Shown piece after piece: positions 12,401 to 23,800 of a stretch of 64,000 bases of DNA. Location of the stretch: contig MU266425.1 of the NCBI GenBank assembly GCA_021014945.1, positions 31,999 through 95,998 on the forward strand, written 5' to 3'. Positions within the stretch are counted from its first letter, which is position 1. Every line of letters begins with the position of its first letter. A program made the translations under genes and the position numbers. This stretch comes from Leucogyrophana mollusca. Lineage: Eukaryota; Basidiomycota; Agaricomycetes; Boletales. The notes beneath the pieces were generated by a model that was not told where the DNA came from, did no database searches, and saw nothing but the letters and a program-made list of their open reading frames with translations.

Positions 12401-12912
12401 ACGACTCAGAGTGCCTCTTGACCACAGACAGGTGGAAAGAGACTCCACGATTGAGAGAAACAACGACGTGGACTGACCATTGCCTGAGCCTTGGCACGTG
12501 CAGCAGCCCATGCTGGCCCAAAGTCAGGGACAATTTGAGGGTCGGCGCTGACTGGTGGTGGATACAAGGGATCTGTAGCTGGGAAGACAGGTGGATCTGG
12601 AGCAAGTGAAGGCGTAGGCCATGGACTGAAAGTATATTCGGATATGGGGAGGGTCAAAGGTCCTGTCTCAGTAGCGGGCCATGAGGTCGCGGTGGACGCC
12701 GAACCGGATGTTGTCGCAGACGAGGTCGTCACGAGCGTGCTCGATGTAAGAGTGCTCGACGTGGCCGTGCTCGACGTGGCCGTACTTGATGTTGGCGTGT
12801 TTGACGTAGAAGAGGCAACACTGGTCGACGTTGTAGATGTAGAATTGCTGCCCGACTGTCCTGCCACGAAGGGCAGCAAAAGGAGCAGCAACCAAAGCCT
12901 ATTCGACTTCAT
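9444..12912 (-). CDS. GH3 beta-glucosidase, copy 2
   Basis: Paralogue of copy 1 in the same orientation, ATG at 12912 and stop at 9444. The first exon (12912-12478, 145 codons) encodes a signal peptide (LWLLLLLLPFVAG) followed by the longest Ser/Thr linker of the three, built of short TSSTATSS-type repeats. Core motifs are present: [27 protein letters not shown], the nucleophile in [35 protein letters not shown] and the C-terminal FN3-like module ending LNGTIPESA. After the nucleophile the loop reads MPGGDDSYFG, a few residues shorter than in the sister copies (about INFGENASYFG), a possible active-site-edge difference. Introns match the other copies. Secreted beta-glucosidase; the N-terminal linker may be O-glycosylated. 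Confidence 0.9.
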
Positions 12913-14380
12913 ACTGACAAACGGGGTCAGTTAGAAATGCACAGGCAGTGGCCACATTATAACAGGTTGTCACCAAGTGTCCCGTGCTCCAACTTACCGC
13001 CATGATGCAGGTCATGTTTATGCGAAGCTGATGCAAATGCCAGCACATCTCTATTGTACCAAGTTCCATGATTACCACCTAATTTTAGAAAGGCAGCATG
13101 TCGACTTCAACGCGGCAAAGTGGCACTCCTTGCGGTGGCGATGAGGCGGCATCCTGGAATGGGGTTGTTCTGGAGATGCTTTAAAGCTTGCAGTCCATAC
13201 TTTGAATGATACTCGCCCGAACCGCCATTGCAGGAGTCCAGGATTGTCCCATAGTGAGCTTGTCAGATAAGACGAAAATCGACAGTCGGTCGGACGCGCA
13301 AACCGATCCGGGAAACTCGAGGTTGATAGTCCGAATTCAGGAAAGAAGCCCTGTATGAAGAGTCGAATGATCAGATCGCCTGAGTTTGTGCGGCGGGGGG
13401 TTGACAACAAGGAGAGCCATCCAATTGCCTGGGAACGACAATAACACCCTTAAACCCATATTCACAGGTGGTATACGAGCGGAGAGTCGGAACGGACGAA
13501 GACATTAGAAATGGTACGAATGGTGCGAGTCGTGTCCACAAAAGTATCCCATGACATTGTGCATGCGGAGCAGGCCCGAGTGAGGTGAAAAATTCTAACT
13601 TCTGGTCAATATATTTCCCTGAGTTGGTTCCGCCGGTCGTGCACCCGGATAAAAGACGAGAAGACGCTGGTAAACCTCATGGGCGGCTCCTCCGCCATAC
13701 AACATCATGTCCAGAGACGAAAAGTACGCGGGTGATTGGATGACGGTAAATATGCGATCGGTGAACTAGCTATTTGGAGAATATGCACACTGGGGCTCCA
13801 CATATGCCGCCCACCCTCGTCCGCACGGGGTGGTTCATCGTGGCTGGCACTTCCCACCGGTCGTAGGAAAATAAACGGACGATGGATCAGCAGGCCACGA
13901 TGACGAAACGAACATACGGAATACAGCCCGGTTGACCAGAGTCATGTGTTGCGCAATGGCCTCTCTTTCTCTCATGTTACGAGAGGAAGCCATTATATAT
14001 AGATCTGGGCCACTGGAAGAAATCGTGAATCAGCTGCTCAAGGTGGTGAATGAGAGGAGGAGCAGACCTTCAAACGGTCTGCACCGGGCGCTCTTTGGCC
14101 CCTCGGCGAGTCAATACCGTGGTCTGGAAGAAACCGCATTGCAAGAAATTTGGCTGAGATTTGCTTTGAATTGCTGAGATCCATGTCCGCAGGAGACGGT
14201 AAAATGGAGTTAATTTCCTGATTTGGGAGCTTGACTAAATAATTGATCGCACATTCGATCCAAATTTGAATGAAATTCTTATTTTTATGCTCACAGCTGG
14301 CGTCCCCAAAAACCACTTATAACCTTGCAGCATGTTCGGTTTAGAGAGTCCCATCGAGTCCTTTCCGTACCCAGGAAATC
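12913..14380. promoter_or_regulatory. Divergent promoter between beta-glucosidase copies 2 and 3
   Basis: A 1.47-kb spacer between two head-to-head GH3 genes. The left half (12913-13620) is homologous to the copy 1 promoter, including a TTATAA core near 12954-12961. On the right, a TTATAA core at about 14310-14316 lies roughly 65 nt upstream of the copy 3 ATG at 14381. Short open frames in the middle lack protein features. The arrangement would permit co-regulation, for example by carbon source, but no specific regulator site can be proved by eye. Confidence 0.5.
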
Positions 14381-17300
14381 ATGGCTCGCAGACTGCTTTC
14401 GCTGCTGCTCCTAGGACCCTATGTGGTCGCTGGGTCATCGAGTTCCGCGTCCGCGACAGTCTCGTCAAGTGCGAGTAGCACCCCTGTCACAAGTAGTGCA
14501 GCCAGCTCGAGTGCGACTTCGAGCGCTACCTCGAGTTCTGCTTCCTCGGCATCTACTTCGTCGTACTCTGCGACATCGTACCTGGCTACCGAGACTGGTC
14601 CTCTGACTCTACCGATCTCAGAGTACACCTTCAGCCCTTACCCGACTCCGTCTCTTGCTCCTGACCCGCCAGTGTTTCCTGCAACTGATCCACTGTATCC
14701 TCCACCGGTCAGTCCTGACCCAATGGTCGTGCCAGACTTTGCTCCGGCATGGGCGGCAGCTTACACGAAGGCAAAAGCAATGGTTCGTACTCACATGCCT
14801 GTTTTGAACGAGGCGATTTGCGTCACTTGGGTTTCGGAGGCAATGATCATTGGATCAATAGATGGAAGTTCTTCTTATGTTTATTCGGACTACGAGGCTT
14901 GTGTTCTCTTGATCGGGTTTTCTTCCCGTAGCCCCGTCCACTTTCCTGAAATAATATGATACTAATTCGATTCTGTGACTACAATCTGCATTTAGATCTC
15001 GGGCTGGACTATCGAGCAAAAGGTGAACGTCAGCACAGGCGTTTTCTGGGAAGGAGGTGTGTGCGTTGGCAACACCCCTCCAATTGAAGACTATCCCGGT
15101 CTGTGTCTTCAGGTGTGTAGTTCCCCATCGCATTGTCGGCTTCATCTTAGGAAATTTCCAGGACTCGCCTCTTGGTGTCCGTGACACCGATCTTGTTACC
15201 TCTTTCCCTGCCGGTATTACTGCTGCATCTACGTAAGCCATCAAGTTGCATGTTTTGCTTCTGCTCTTCTAATACTGCCATTAAAGGTGGAACCGCGCCT
15301 TGATTCGGGCTCGTGGCGTTGCTATTGGCGAGGAAAACAGAGGGAAGGGGGTCAATGTTGCGCTTGGGCCGATGATGAACATGGGACGTGTTGCCCAGGG
15401 TGGGCGAAACTGGGAAGGTTTCGGCGCTGATCCGTATCTATCTGGAGAAGCTGCCTACGAAACAATTCTGGGCATGCAATCTGGTGGTGTACAAGCCACC
15501 GCAAAACATTACATTAACAAGTTGGGCCATTGTTTTTTGGTTCGCGAGGGTCGTTTCTGATTCACAGCCTAAAGCGAGCAGGAATGGAAACGCACTCAGT
15601 ATTCATCCAACGTTGACGACCGAACTGAGCACGAAATTTATGCACAGCCCTTCATGCGTGCTGTCATGGCCGGTGTCTCATCTGTCATGTGCAGTTACAG
15701 TAAGCTTTTCAATTTGTGCACTGTATGAACTTGTTCATGATCACGATCTTGCAGATTTGATCAACGACACTTACGCTTGCAACAACAACAAAACGCTTAA
15801 TGACCTGATGAAGCGTGAATTTGGCTTCCAAGGCTGTGAGTGGCTTCTTATTGCGTCATAGTTCGTGTCTCATGTGGCTTTCCAGACATCCAGTCTGACT
15901 GGTCGGCTACTATGGCCACTCTCTCCGCTGTTGCGGGATTGGACGTACGTTTTCCCTCCTTGATATGCTTACCTCCTTTCTGACCTTGCGGACATCAAGA
16001 TGACCATGCCCGGTGACATCACATTCGGCTCTGGTACCTCTTACTTTGGGGGGAACTTGACCGCATTCGTGATGAACGACACCATCTCTATGGAGCGTCT
16101 TGACGACATGGCCACTCGCATCGTCGCTGCATGGTACTACATGCACCAGGACGAGAACTATCCGAACGTCACGCTCAACTCCTTCAACCCCTACGACCCA
16201 ATTAACTCGGAAGTGAACGTTCAGAGCAACCATTACGAGATCGTTAGGGAAATCGGCGCTGCGGGAACTGTCTTGCTGAAGAATGAGCGCGGTGTGCTAC
16301 CCTTGGACAAGCCCAAGAGCATTGTTCTGGTCGGAAGCGATGCGGCTCCCCCCACTTCGGGCCCCAACGAATATACCGATCAGGGTGGAGACCCCAGCGG
16401 TATCTTGGCCATGGGGTGGGGATCTGGGTATGCTTTCCCCCTTTGCGTATTATGAGCAGCGAAGCCTCATGACGTGTCTGTGACAGGACTGACAACTTCA
16501 CCTACCTCATCTCGGTAAGTATTCGGCCAGATATGGTGGATATTTTCTCATTATTATTTACGCAGCCGTACGAAGCTATCCAACAACGCGCCCGCCTCGA
16601 CCAGACCAGTGTGTTCTGGAACTTCGACGACTGGAACCTAGACGCAGCTGGCAACGATGTCATCGGGATGGAGGTAGCCATTGTTTTCGTCAATTCAGAT
16701 TCCGGCGAAGTATGTAACCTCTGTTCATACCTACCAAGCCTGATTGATGATCATTGGATAGGGCTACATTACCGTTGACGGTAACGCAGGTGATCGACAG
16801 AACTTGACCGCATGGCATCAGGGAGATGAACTCATCCTTGCTGTCGCTGCTCAAAACAACAACACCATCGTCGTGACCAACAGCGTTGGTCCACTGATTT
16901 TGGAACCCTGGGTTGAACACCCCAATGTCACGGCCGTAAGTTCCGGGCCTTCATCATATAATCACAGAAATGTACTAATCCGTGCATGTATACAGATCGT
17001 GTGGGCTAATCTTGGTGGTAACGAAGCAGGAAACGCGGTCATGGACATCCTTTACGGAAACTGGAACCCTTCAGGAAGACTTCCGTACACTATTGCCAAG
17101 AGCCCCATGGACTACCCCGCCCAACTCGTTCTGGGTGGCACTGCGGCTGATATCTTGTCCATCAACTACACTGAGGGGTAAGTGCCCACTTGGCTTGGAG
17201 AATAGTGCTGACATTATATGTGTAGTCTCTACATCGACTATCGCTGGTTCGATTACGTGAGCGCATAAATCACGTCTATGTAGAAGGCCCCTGACTGACA

Positions 17301-17917
17301 GAATGTCCCCCATAGATGAACATCACTCCTCGTTACGAGTTCGGCTTCGGCTTGAGTTACACAACATTCGAGTATTCGAATCTCGCTGTTACCGAGGTAT
17401 ATCCAGCAGACTACGCCCAAACCAGCCTGATCGACAATTGGGCAAACGGAGGTGCTACGCCGATCGCCGAAGGATCTACCACTGCCCTCTGGTAAGTTCC
17501 CACATATTCTACGCTGGTCGCTGTGACAAATAAGCTTTGCGAACTTGCGAACAGGCTTCACATGCCCGCGTATCAAGTGACATTCAATGTTAAGAACACC
17601 GGCTCAGTCTATGGGGGAGAGGTATGTTACACACCCAGCTTTGTTTTGTCCACTAATTAACATTCATGTTTCAGATCCCGCAGTTGTACCTGCATCACGA
17701 CGCTTCCGTTGGAGAGCCTCCCTCGGTCCTTAAGGGGTTCACGAACGTTGAGGTAGCCCCAGGGCAAACCGCACCCGTGTCGATCACGCTGTCTCGTTAT
17801 GATCTGTCCGTCTGGGATGTCGTCCGCCAAGGGTGGGCTAAACCAGAAGGGACCATTTCATTCTCTATTGGAGCGAGTAGTAGGGACTTCAGGCTGACTG
17901 GAACTATCCCGGCTTGA
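14381..17917 (+). CDS. GH3 beta-glucosidase, copy 3
   Basis: Sixteen exons were traced, each junction in frame: 14381-14782, 14996-15112, 15162-15232, 15287-15520, 15575-15699, 15755-15835, 15886-15944, 16000-16427, 16487-16514, 16566-16709, 16762-16935, 16996-17177, 17226-17256, 17316-17491, 17555-17621, 17675-17917. The product has 853 residues: signal peptide ([12 protein letters not shown]), Ser/Ala/Thr linker to about residue 65, GH3 N domain with nucleophile Asp348 in QSDW, C domain with Glu563 in DSGEGY as likely acid/base by comparison with Aspergillus BGL1 spacing, and a C-terminal FN3-like domain. Glu563 is the last codon before an intron. It diverges from copies 1 and 2 in the linker and after the nucleophile ([15 protein letters not shown]). 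Secreted cellobiase role inferred. Confidence 0.93.
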
Positions 17918-18187
17918 TGGACGCATAGAATTTTTGGGACTTAGGACATATAATGACTACCCTCGTGCTGAAGTAGACGCATGACTTGACGCTATTCATG
18001 TACATAGACGCGGAACGCCAAACGAAATTGTTTTCTCGATAGGGTACTTCGGGTGGTGCTTCCTTGCTCTTGAAATGCGCTTCGGAGCGGTTTCGGACAT
18101 CGTGTTCGGGCGGTTCACACGAAGAGTCCGAGAATGTAATCTGATAATTCGTTCTTCGTTCCCGAAACCACCACGATGTAAACCACG

Positions 18188-20454
18188 ATGTCCTTTGCTC
18201 CTGTTCACAACCATGATGAGCTCCAAGACTCAAGAACGCTTCTCGTACTTTATGCTACAGAAACTGGAACAGCGCAAGAGACCGCCGACCGCATCGCGAG
18301 AGAATGCAGACGGGTTCATTTCCAGTGTCGTGTGACTAGCATGGACGCATACCCTCCAGTAAGCTTAACTGTCGTATACTCAGCGCCCCTTCGGTCTGAA
18401 ATCGAGGTTTTGTGTAGTCAGAGCTTATTTCAGAGCATCTTGTTATCTTCGTCGTCGCCACTACCGGCTCAGGAGCGGAACCCCGCGCGATGACTTCTCT
18501 CTGGACGATGCTACTGCGGTCTGACCTCCCGGAGGACCTATTTGAGGATTTGGACTTTTGCGTTTTTGGTCTCGGAGATACTTCGTATGAAAAGTTCTGT
18601 TGGCCGGCCAAGAAGCTCTCCCGCCGGATGCAAAGCCTCGGAGGCAGGGAAATATGCGAGCGAGGGGAAGGTGACGAACAGCATCAGCTTGGGTGGGCTT
18701 CAAGTGATATTCATGTGTCTCTATACTGAACTGTCTATCTGGAAGTATTGACGGTGCCCTCGATCCTTGGATCGACAGTTTACAGGACACACTACTTGCT
18801 CTGCATCCTCTGCCTTCAAACCTACTCCGAATCTCGCCCACAATTAAGCATCCCCCACGGATATCGGTCAGCTATAACCTCCATGGGGCATCATCCAGTG
18901 GACCTATCCCCCTTGACCTCGATCGCAGCTACCACAAGGCTACTGTCAAGTGCAATCGACGCATAACGGCAGAAGATTGGTTTCAGGACGTGAGACATTT
19001 GGAGTTCGTGTTTGATAATGACATATTGTGGGATATCCTTTAATATGCCTAAATTCTTTGCTGATTACCGTTAGGTATGAGCCCGGCGATGTGGCAGTCA
19101 TCCACCCTGTAGCAGAGGGGCCAGAGGTGGATTCTTTCCTTATCACCATGGGCTGGGCCAATATTGCCGACGATCTATTCTCCATTGAACATACCATGTC
19201 TGGTAAGTCTAGGTGTCGCTCCCCGTGGACTTCATTGAAGTCTCCTAGACCAGACTTTTCCGGATCATATACCCCGAATCACATCTCTTAGAGCGCTATT
19301 TACCCGCTATCTTGATTTCAGCGCGGTGCCTCGCCGCTCCTTCTTTCGGCTTCTTCGCCATTTTACCACAGACGAACTAGAGCGTGAAAAGCTCGACGAT
19401 TTTGTATCCATAGAAGGCGCGGTATGTCGATCGCTTTCCAAGTGAAGAGTTCGAGTTAATCTATGTTTCAGGATGAACTATATGACTATTGTCAGCGTGT
19501 AAGACGCACCATCCGCGAAGTAATGACCGAGTTCCGGTCGGCCCGAATACCAATAGAGTATGTTTTCGACCTCTTTCCTGTACTACGACCCCGGCAGTTT
19601 TCGATTGCTAGCTCAGTCAAGGTGTGGTCCATAAGGTTGCACCCTCCGCTCAAACGTTAAACAACTCACCAGTGTCATCCGCGTGAAATCCACCTTTGTG
19701 TAGCGATTGTGCGATACAGGACGAAACTCAAGATTCCGCGAAAGGGTGTGTGTACATCCTTCCTGGCCAGTTTGAAGTCTGGTACGTGCTTATTTCCCTT
19801 ATACTTTATACACTGGAATTAACGTTCTTGTAGGTGATACACTTCGAATCGGCACTCGGAAGGGGTTCATTACCTTACCGAGAGAGCTTGCTACCCCAAT
19901 TATCTGTGTGGGCCCTGGGACTGGCGTTGCGCCCATGCGTGCTATTGTGGAAGAGCGCGTTGGTGCGGGATCAAAAGGTGAGCGTATTCCGGCATATCGT
20001 CGCCAATGTTCATCTTGGTCCCAAGAAACCGTCCTGTACTTCGGGTGTCGGTCCGTATCAAAGGACGAACACTATGCTGCCGAATGGGCTTCGTATGCGA
20101 AGCAAGGGAAGCTCACATATCGTGTTGCACATTCGCGGGACGGGCCAGAAGGTATCAAACGAACATACGTGCAGGACCTTCTGCAGCAAGACGCAAAAGA
20201 AGTTTGGAGACTTTTGGGAGAAATGCAAGGCTGGCTTATCATCTCCGGGTGCGTCTTTTCTTTGACAGTTTCTTAGCATTGATTCTTGACGAAGCTTTCC
20301 CTGAGTCAGGTCCTCCAACAAGATGCCCGCAGCGGTGCGGGCGGCTGTGGAGGACGCAGTAGAAAAGTTTGGTGGTAAGTCAAGAGGGGAGGCAGTCGAA
20401 TATGTCGCTGCTATGGAGAGGGGAGGGAGGTTAATCGAGGAGTGTTGGAGTTGA
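18188..20454 (+). CDS. TAH18: NADPH-dependent diflavin oxidoreductase 1 (Tah18/NDOR1)
   Basis: Multi-exon gene; the first exon is 18188-18358 and the second begins at 18418. The FMN-binding flavodoxin domain shows LYATETGTAQETADRIA, ATTGSG and FGLGDTSYEKF. The FAD domain follows with YEPGDVAVIHP and RPRQFSIASS. The NADPH domain has GPGTGVAPMRAI, YFGCRS and YVQDLLQQ, and the protein ends MERGGRLIEECWS. All three cofactor regions are intact. Tah18 passes electrons from NADPH through FAD and FMN to Dre2 in cytosolic iron-sulphur protein assembly and supplies the electron needed for the diferric-tyrosyl radical of ribonucleotide reductase. The start at MSFAPVHNHDEL fits a short leader before the flavodoxin fold. 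It lies 270 nt downstream of the copy 3 beta-glucosidase. Confidence 0.93.
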
Positions 20455-20858
20455 ATGCGAGGCTTGAGCACAGTTTGGTGGCGTAGAGCTGAGGCTGTAG
20501 TGTAGTGTCTCGCGGTCGGATGACTTTGGTTGAAAGCGCGACTCTCTGGCATGCGAACTCATCTCATTCAACCTCAAGGTCCTTACGAATTATTATTTCC
20601 GAGTCGGACTCGCACTTACTTCGTTTCAAGTGAACCCAGCCGTCTGGAGTTCAAGTATGTAGTATTCCTCCATATTCGTACACACAAGGTTCACAGACAA
20701 TGGGAACATCATTTTACATTGCAACGCACTGTATGATATAACACAAGGGCAACACACAATTCAAACCTGTGGAAAGTCGCAATGAGTTATAAAGTAGTGG
20801 TGGTTGATCATGATGAACGGAGGCTCACAAGATCGCTCCACGACTGGAGCGTCGTGTC
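20455..20858. other. Convergent 3' intergenic region
   Basis: About 400 nt between the stop of TAH18 (+) and the stop of the first giant gene (-). AT-rich, with no coding signal. Presumably the two 3' UTRs and terminators. Confidence 0.45.
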
Positions 20859-23800
20859 TTAATACTCAAAATCCCCCTCGGTCAGCAGTCTCCCGTGCAG
20901 AAGCTTCCCCAAATGTGTCGGCAAGTAGGCCATACCTTTTCTACGGATGCTAATTAACGTGTTTAATGAAGATAGTGGGCTCTTCTGGAATGGCGATGCC
21001 GGTCTATCTCGCAATTGAGGTAGGTTTGAAATGACGACGCGGTGTTCTGGTTTGATGAACCCGTCGCTTTGCGTCACCACTTTGTCTTTCAGTTCAGGAT
21101 CCCCCGCAAACACCCCCAGGAACCCGCAAAGTTGCAGATAATCCTGACGGGTTTGCAGATAGAGCTGGCCAGCGAATAGATCGAGCTGAGGGATCAGCAA
21201 GTCGAAGCCAGCGAAAGTCCATTCCTCCGGTAGAGGTGGAATGCAGTACAGGCGCAGATCGTCGCACGCGCGCATCGCCTGACTGATTCGAGGAGTATAC
21301 ATATGCAGGTGGACCTTCGCACTCGTACGGATATTCGGCAAATAGCAGTTTGCCTCGTGCGGGCTGATAAAAACCAGGTTGGCGGATGTGGCGCTCGACA
21401 GGATCCATTGGGCGGGACGCAGATAATCGTCAAGCATCGCATATGAGGCAGCTTGTACGGTGCTTGCAAAATCCCTTGTGACAAGCAGATTCGATGACCA
21501 TGCATGACTTTCTGGGAATGCAGCAGTAGTACGAGCTAGAGTGTCAAATGCTGGAAAAAATGCTGTCGAGGCACAGGGAATGCGACCACTGGAGATGAAG
21601 TTTGCTACATCGGAATGATTCTGATGGAGTGCGGCCGGTACCTGACGCGGCCGTTGCACCTGGCGCTCTCGCTCTATTTCATGAACAACCTCCCTCTCTT
21701 GTTCCTCATCCATTCGAGTCTCCGACAGAGAAGCCACTCCGAGCTGCAGACATCTGTCTCTGATTTCTGGAATCTCCAAGGAGATATGGTTTCGAGGGCG
21801 ATCGGGTCCGTACATCTCCTCCAACGAGCGAGCCTCGTTTTGAAGCCATGAAGACTCGAGCGTATCAATGCTTGCGTTCTTAGAAGAAAAGCTGGACCAG
21901 GCTTCGTGACGGGCTCGATGATCCACTCCCTGCTGAGCCCACTGCGAGACGCGGTGCTGGATGTCCGTGCAAGTTTCGAGCATAGTCCAACGTAGGATAT
22001 CCAGTACTTCGACTTCTTCCGTATCGTTCTTCAGCGCCGCGCGTCGAATTCCTCTATCAACCTCCAAAGGGGCGAAAAACATCACAGAATGACCATTACC
22101 CAGCTTCCGCATACGCATACACCCTATTATCGAGATTAACTGCCCTACCCCGAATAGAATAACGCGATATACTGACCTTGAATGAGCCGATCTTTCGTGA
22201 CTTTAGGGCCAAGAGTAACGGCGGCACGAAAGCCCCTAGGTAGCTTCACGTCTGTGCCTCTGGTGTGCGCGTCATCTAGATATAACACACACTGTTCTGG
22301 TCGTTGAGCAAACTGCGAGGAGACGAGCAGCTCGACGTTGCCGTCCCGACTGAGCACCGTGAGCTCATCGTTTTCGTTGAAATATATCGCAGCCTGGGTA
22401 TTAGGTTTTAGCTCGAGCCAGCGGGCTACCAACTCCTTGTTCCGTAGCTCTAACATTTGTGCCCCAACGTCCAGCAGCACTTGAATTTCTGGTTCCTGGG
22501 CGACAAGGATTCCCAGAAATTGGTTGGCAGACGGACGCTCTCCACTAGGGTTCGCGGCGCAGCAATAGTGACGATTCTCTGGCTGCAATAAATAGGCGAG
22601 GACTCTGGCGTTGGTGCTCAGTTGATGCTCGGGGTCGTGCTGGGTGATGGACGTTGGAAGTAGGTACCGGTTGTCGTTAGTCCCACTGAAGCCCGTGATA
22701 AAATGATGCTTTTGTGCGGCGAGGTCCCATCCCGAGCAAGTAAGCTTCTGGGGGAATTCCTTGGCTTCCTTTGGGAAGACAACCTGCGACAAGAAGAAGT
22801 TGATAACAGCTTGATTGTGTTGGAAGAGTGGGATAAGATGCTTCGTTCGCTGTTCCACAGACTCTACGTTGATCCCACTCAATCGTCTGAGGACCTCGGG
22901 TATTGAGTCGCGTCGATGGAGGCGAACCCAGCTCTCATACTCCAGCTCTGCATTGTCCACCTTCAGCAGGAGCTGAAAAGAAGTGATCAGCTGCGCCTCA
23001 GACAGCCCTCCGTAGTAGTAAGAAAGGCATGTGAGGCAAACTGCAACATCCGGATGTCCGAATTCGGCCCTCGGTGAGGGAACATCCTTCGCGCGGTATG
23101 GAACAGCGAGCATCGTCCGACGAGGGTCAAGACCATAGTCCACCCGCCAGCGCCGTTCCTTCAGCGCATATACCAGGATTCCGCAGGCCAAAAGTCCTCG
23201 GAGGAGGAGAAGGCCGTTCCAGAGTTCACTTCCCTCACAAAACTGTTTCACTGATTCGCTGTCCTGGATTTCGACCCCCTTTTCCGAAATGAAATTGAAT
23301 ATGGCTCGTCGGACATGGGATGGCGCTTGGTCAAAGCTATAGTTCGGAAGGCGGCCGGCCAGGATACACTTCGCGATCTCCCGGACTAGAACTAACCCCA
23401 CATCGTGGCGATGAAGGCGGACGTGGGGGAATGTCTCGCTCGACCCTCCTTCAACTTCTATTGCAAGGGAAAGATCCCTGCGCTGATGCAGGCCGAGAGC
23501 GAGCGTACTTGCCAATGATAGCAGCTGGCACGTGGTTGTCCAACGATCTGGGTGACCTTCCAGGTGCCTCTGAAGACCAACTGTGTAGACAAGTTGATAA
23601 CGAACGTGGAGGATTTCGTCACTTTCGTCGAGAATATCGCGGGTGTGTAGATCCAACCACCGCTGAGACTCTAGCATCTGTGCTGCAATAGCTGGTGCAG
23701 CACAGACTTGCTGGTGGATAGCCATGAGTTTGTACGAGAGAACGTGGTCCGGCTGCACGACCAGTATTCCGCGAACGCGCATGCACTCTTCCATAAGGCG

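Noticed and set aside
4699..12912. Apparent frameshifts and stops inside beta-glucosidase copies 1 and 2
   Set aside because: Each break checked coincides with a GT...AG intron at the same place as in copy 3, so the genes are intact.
13932..14316. Short open frames in the divergent beta-glucosidase promoter
   Set aside because: No conserved protein features, and both strands carry frames of similar length over the same DNA.
18461..18841. Minus-strand frame of 126 codons
   Set aside because: Antisense shadow of TAH18 exons carrying flavodoxin motifs.
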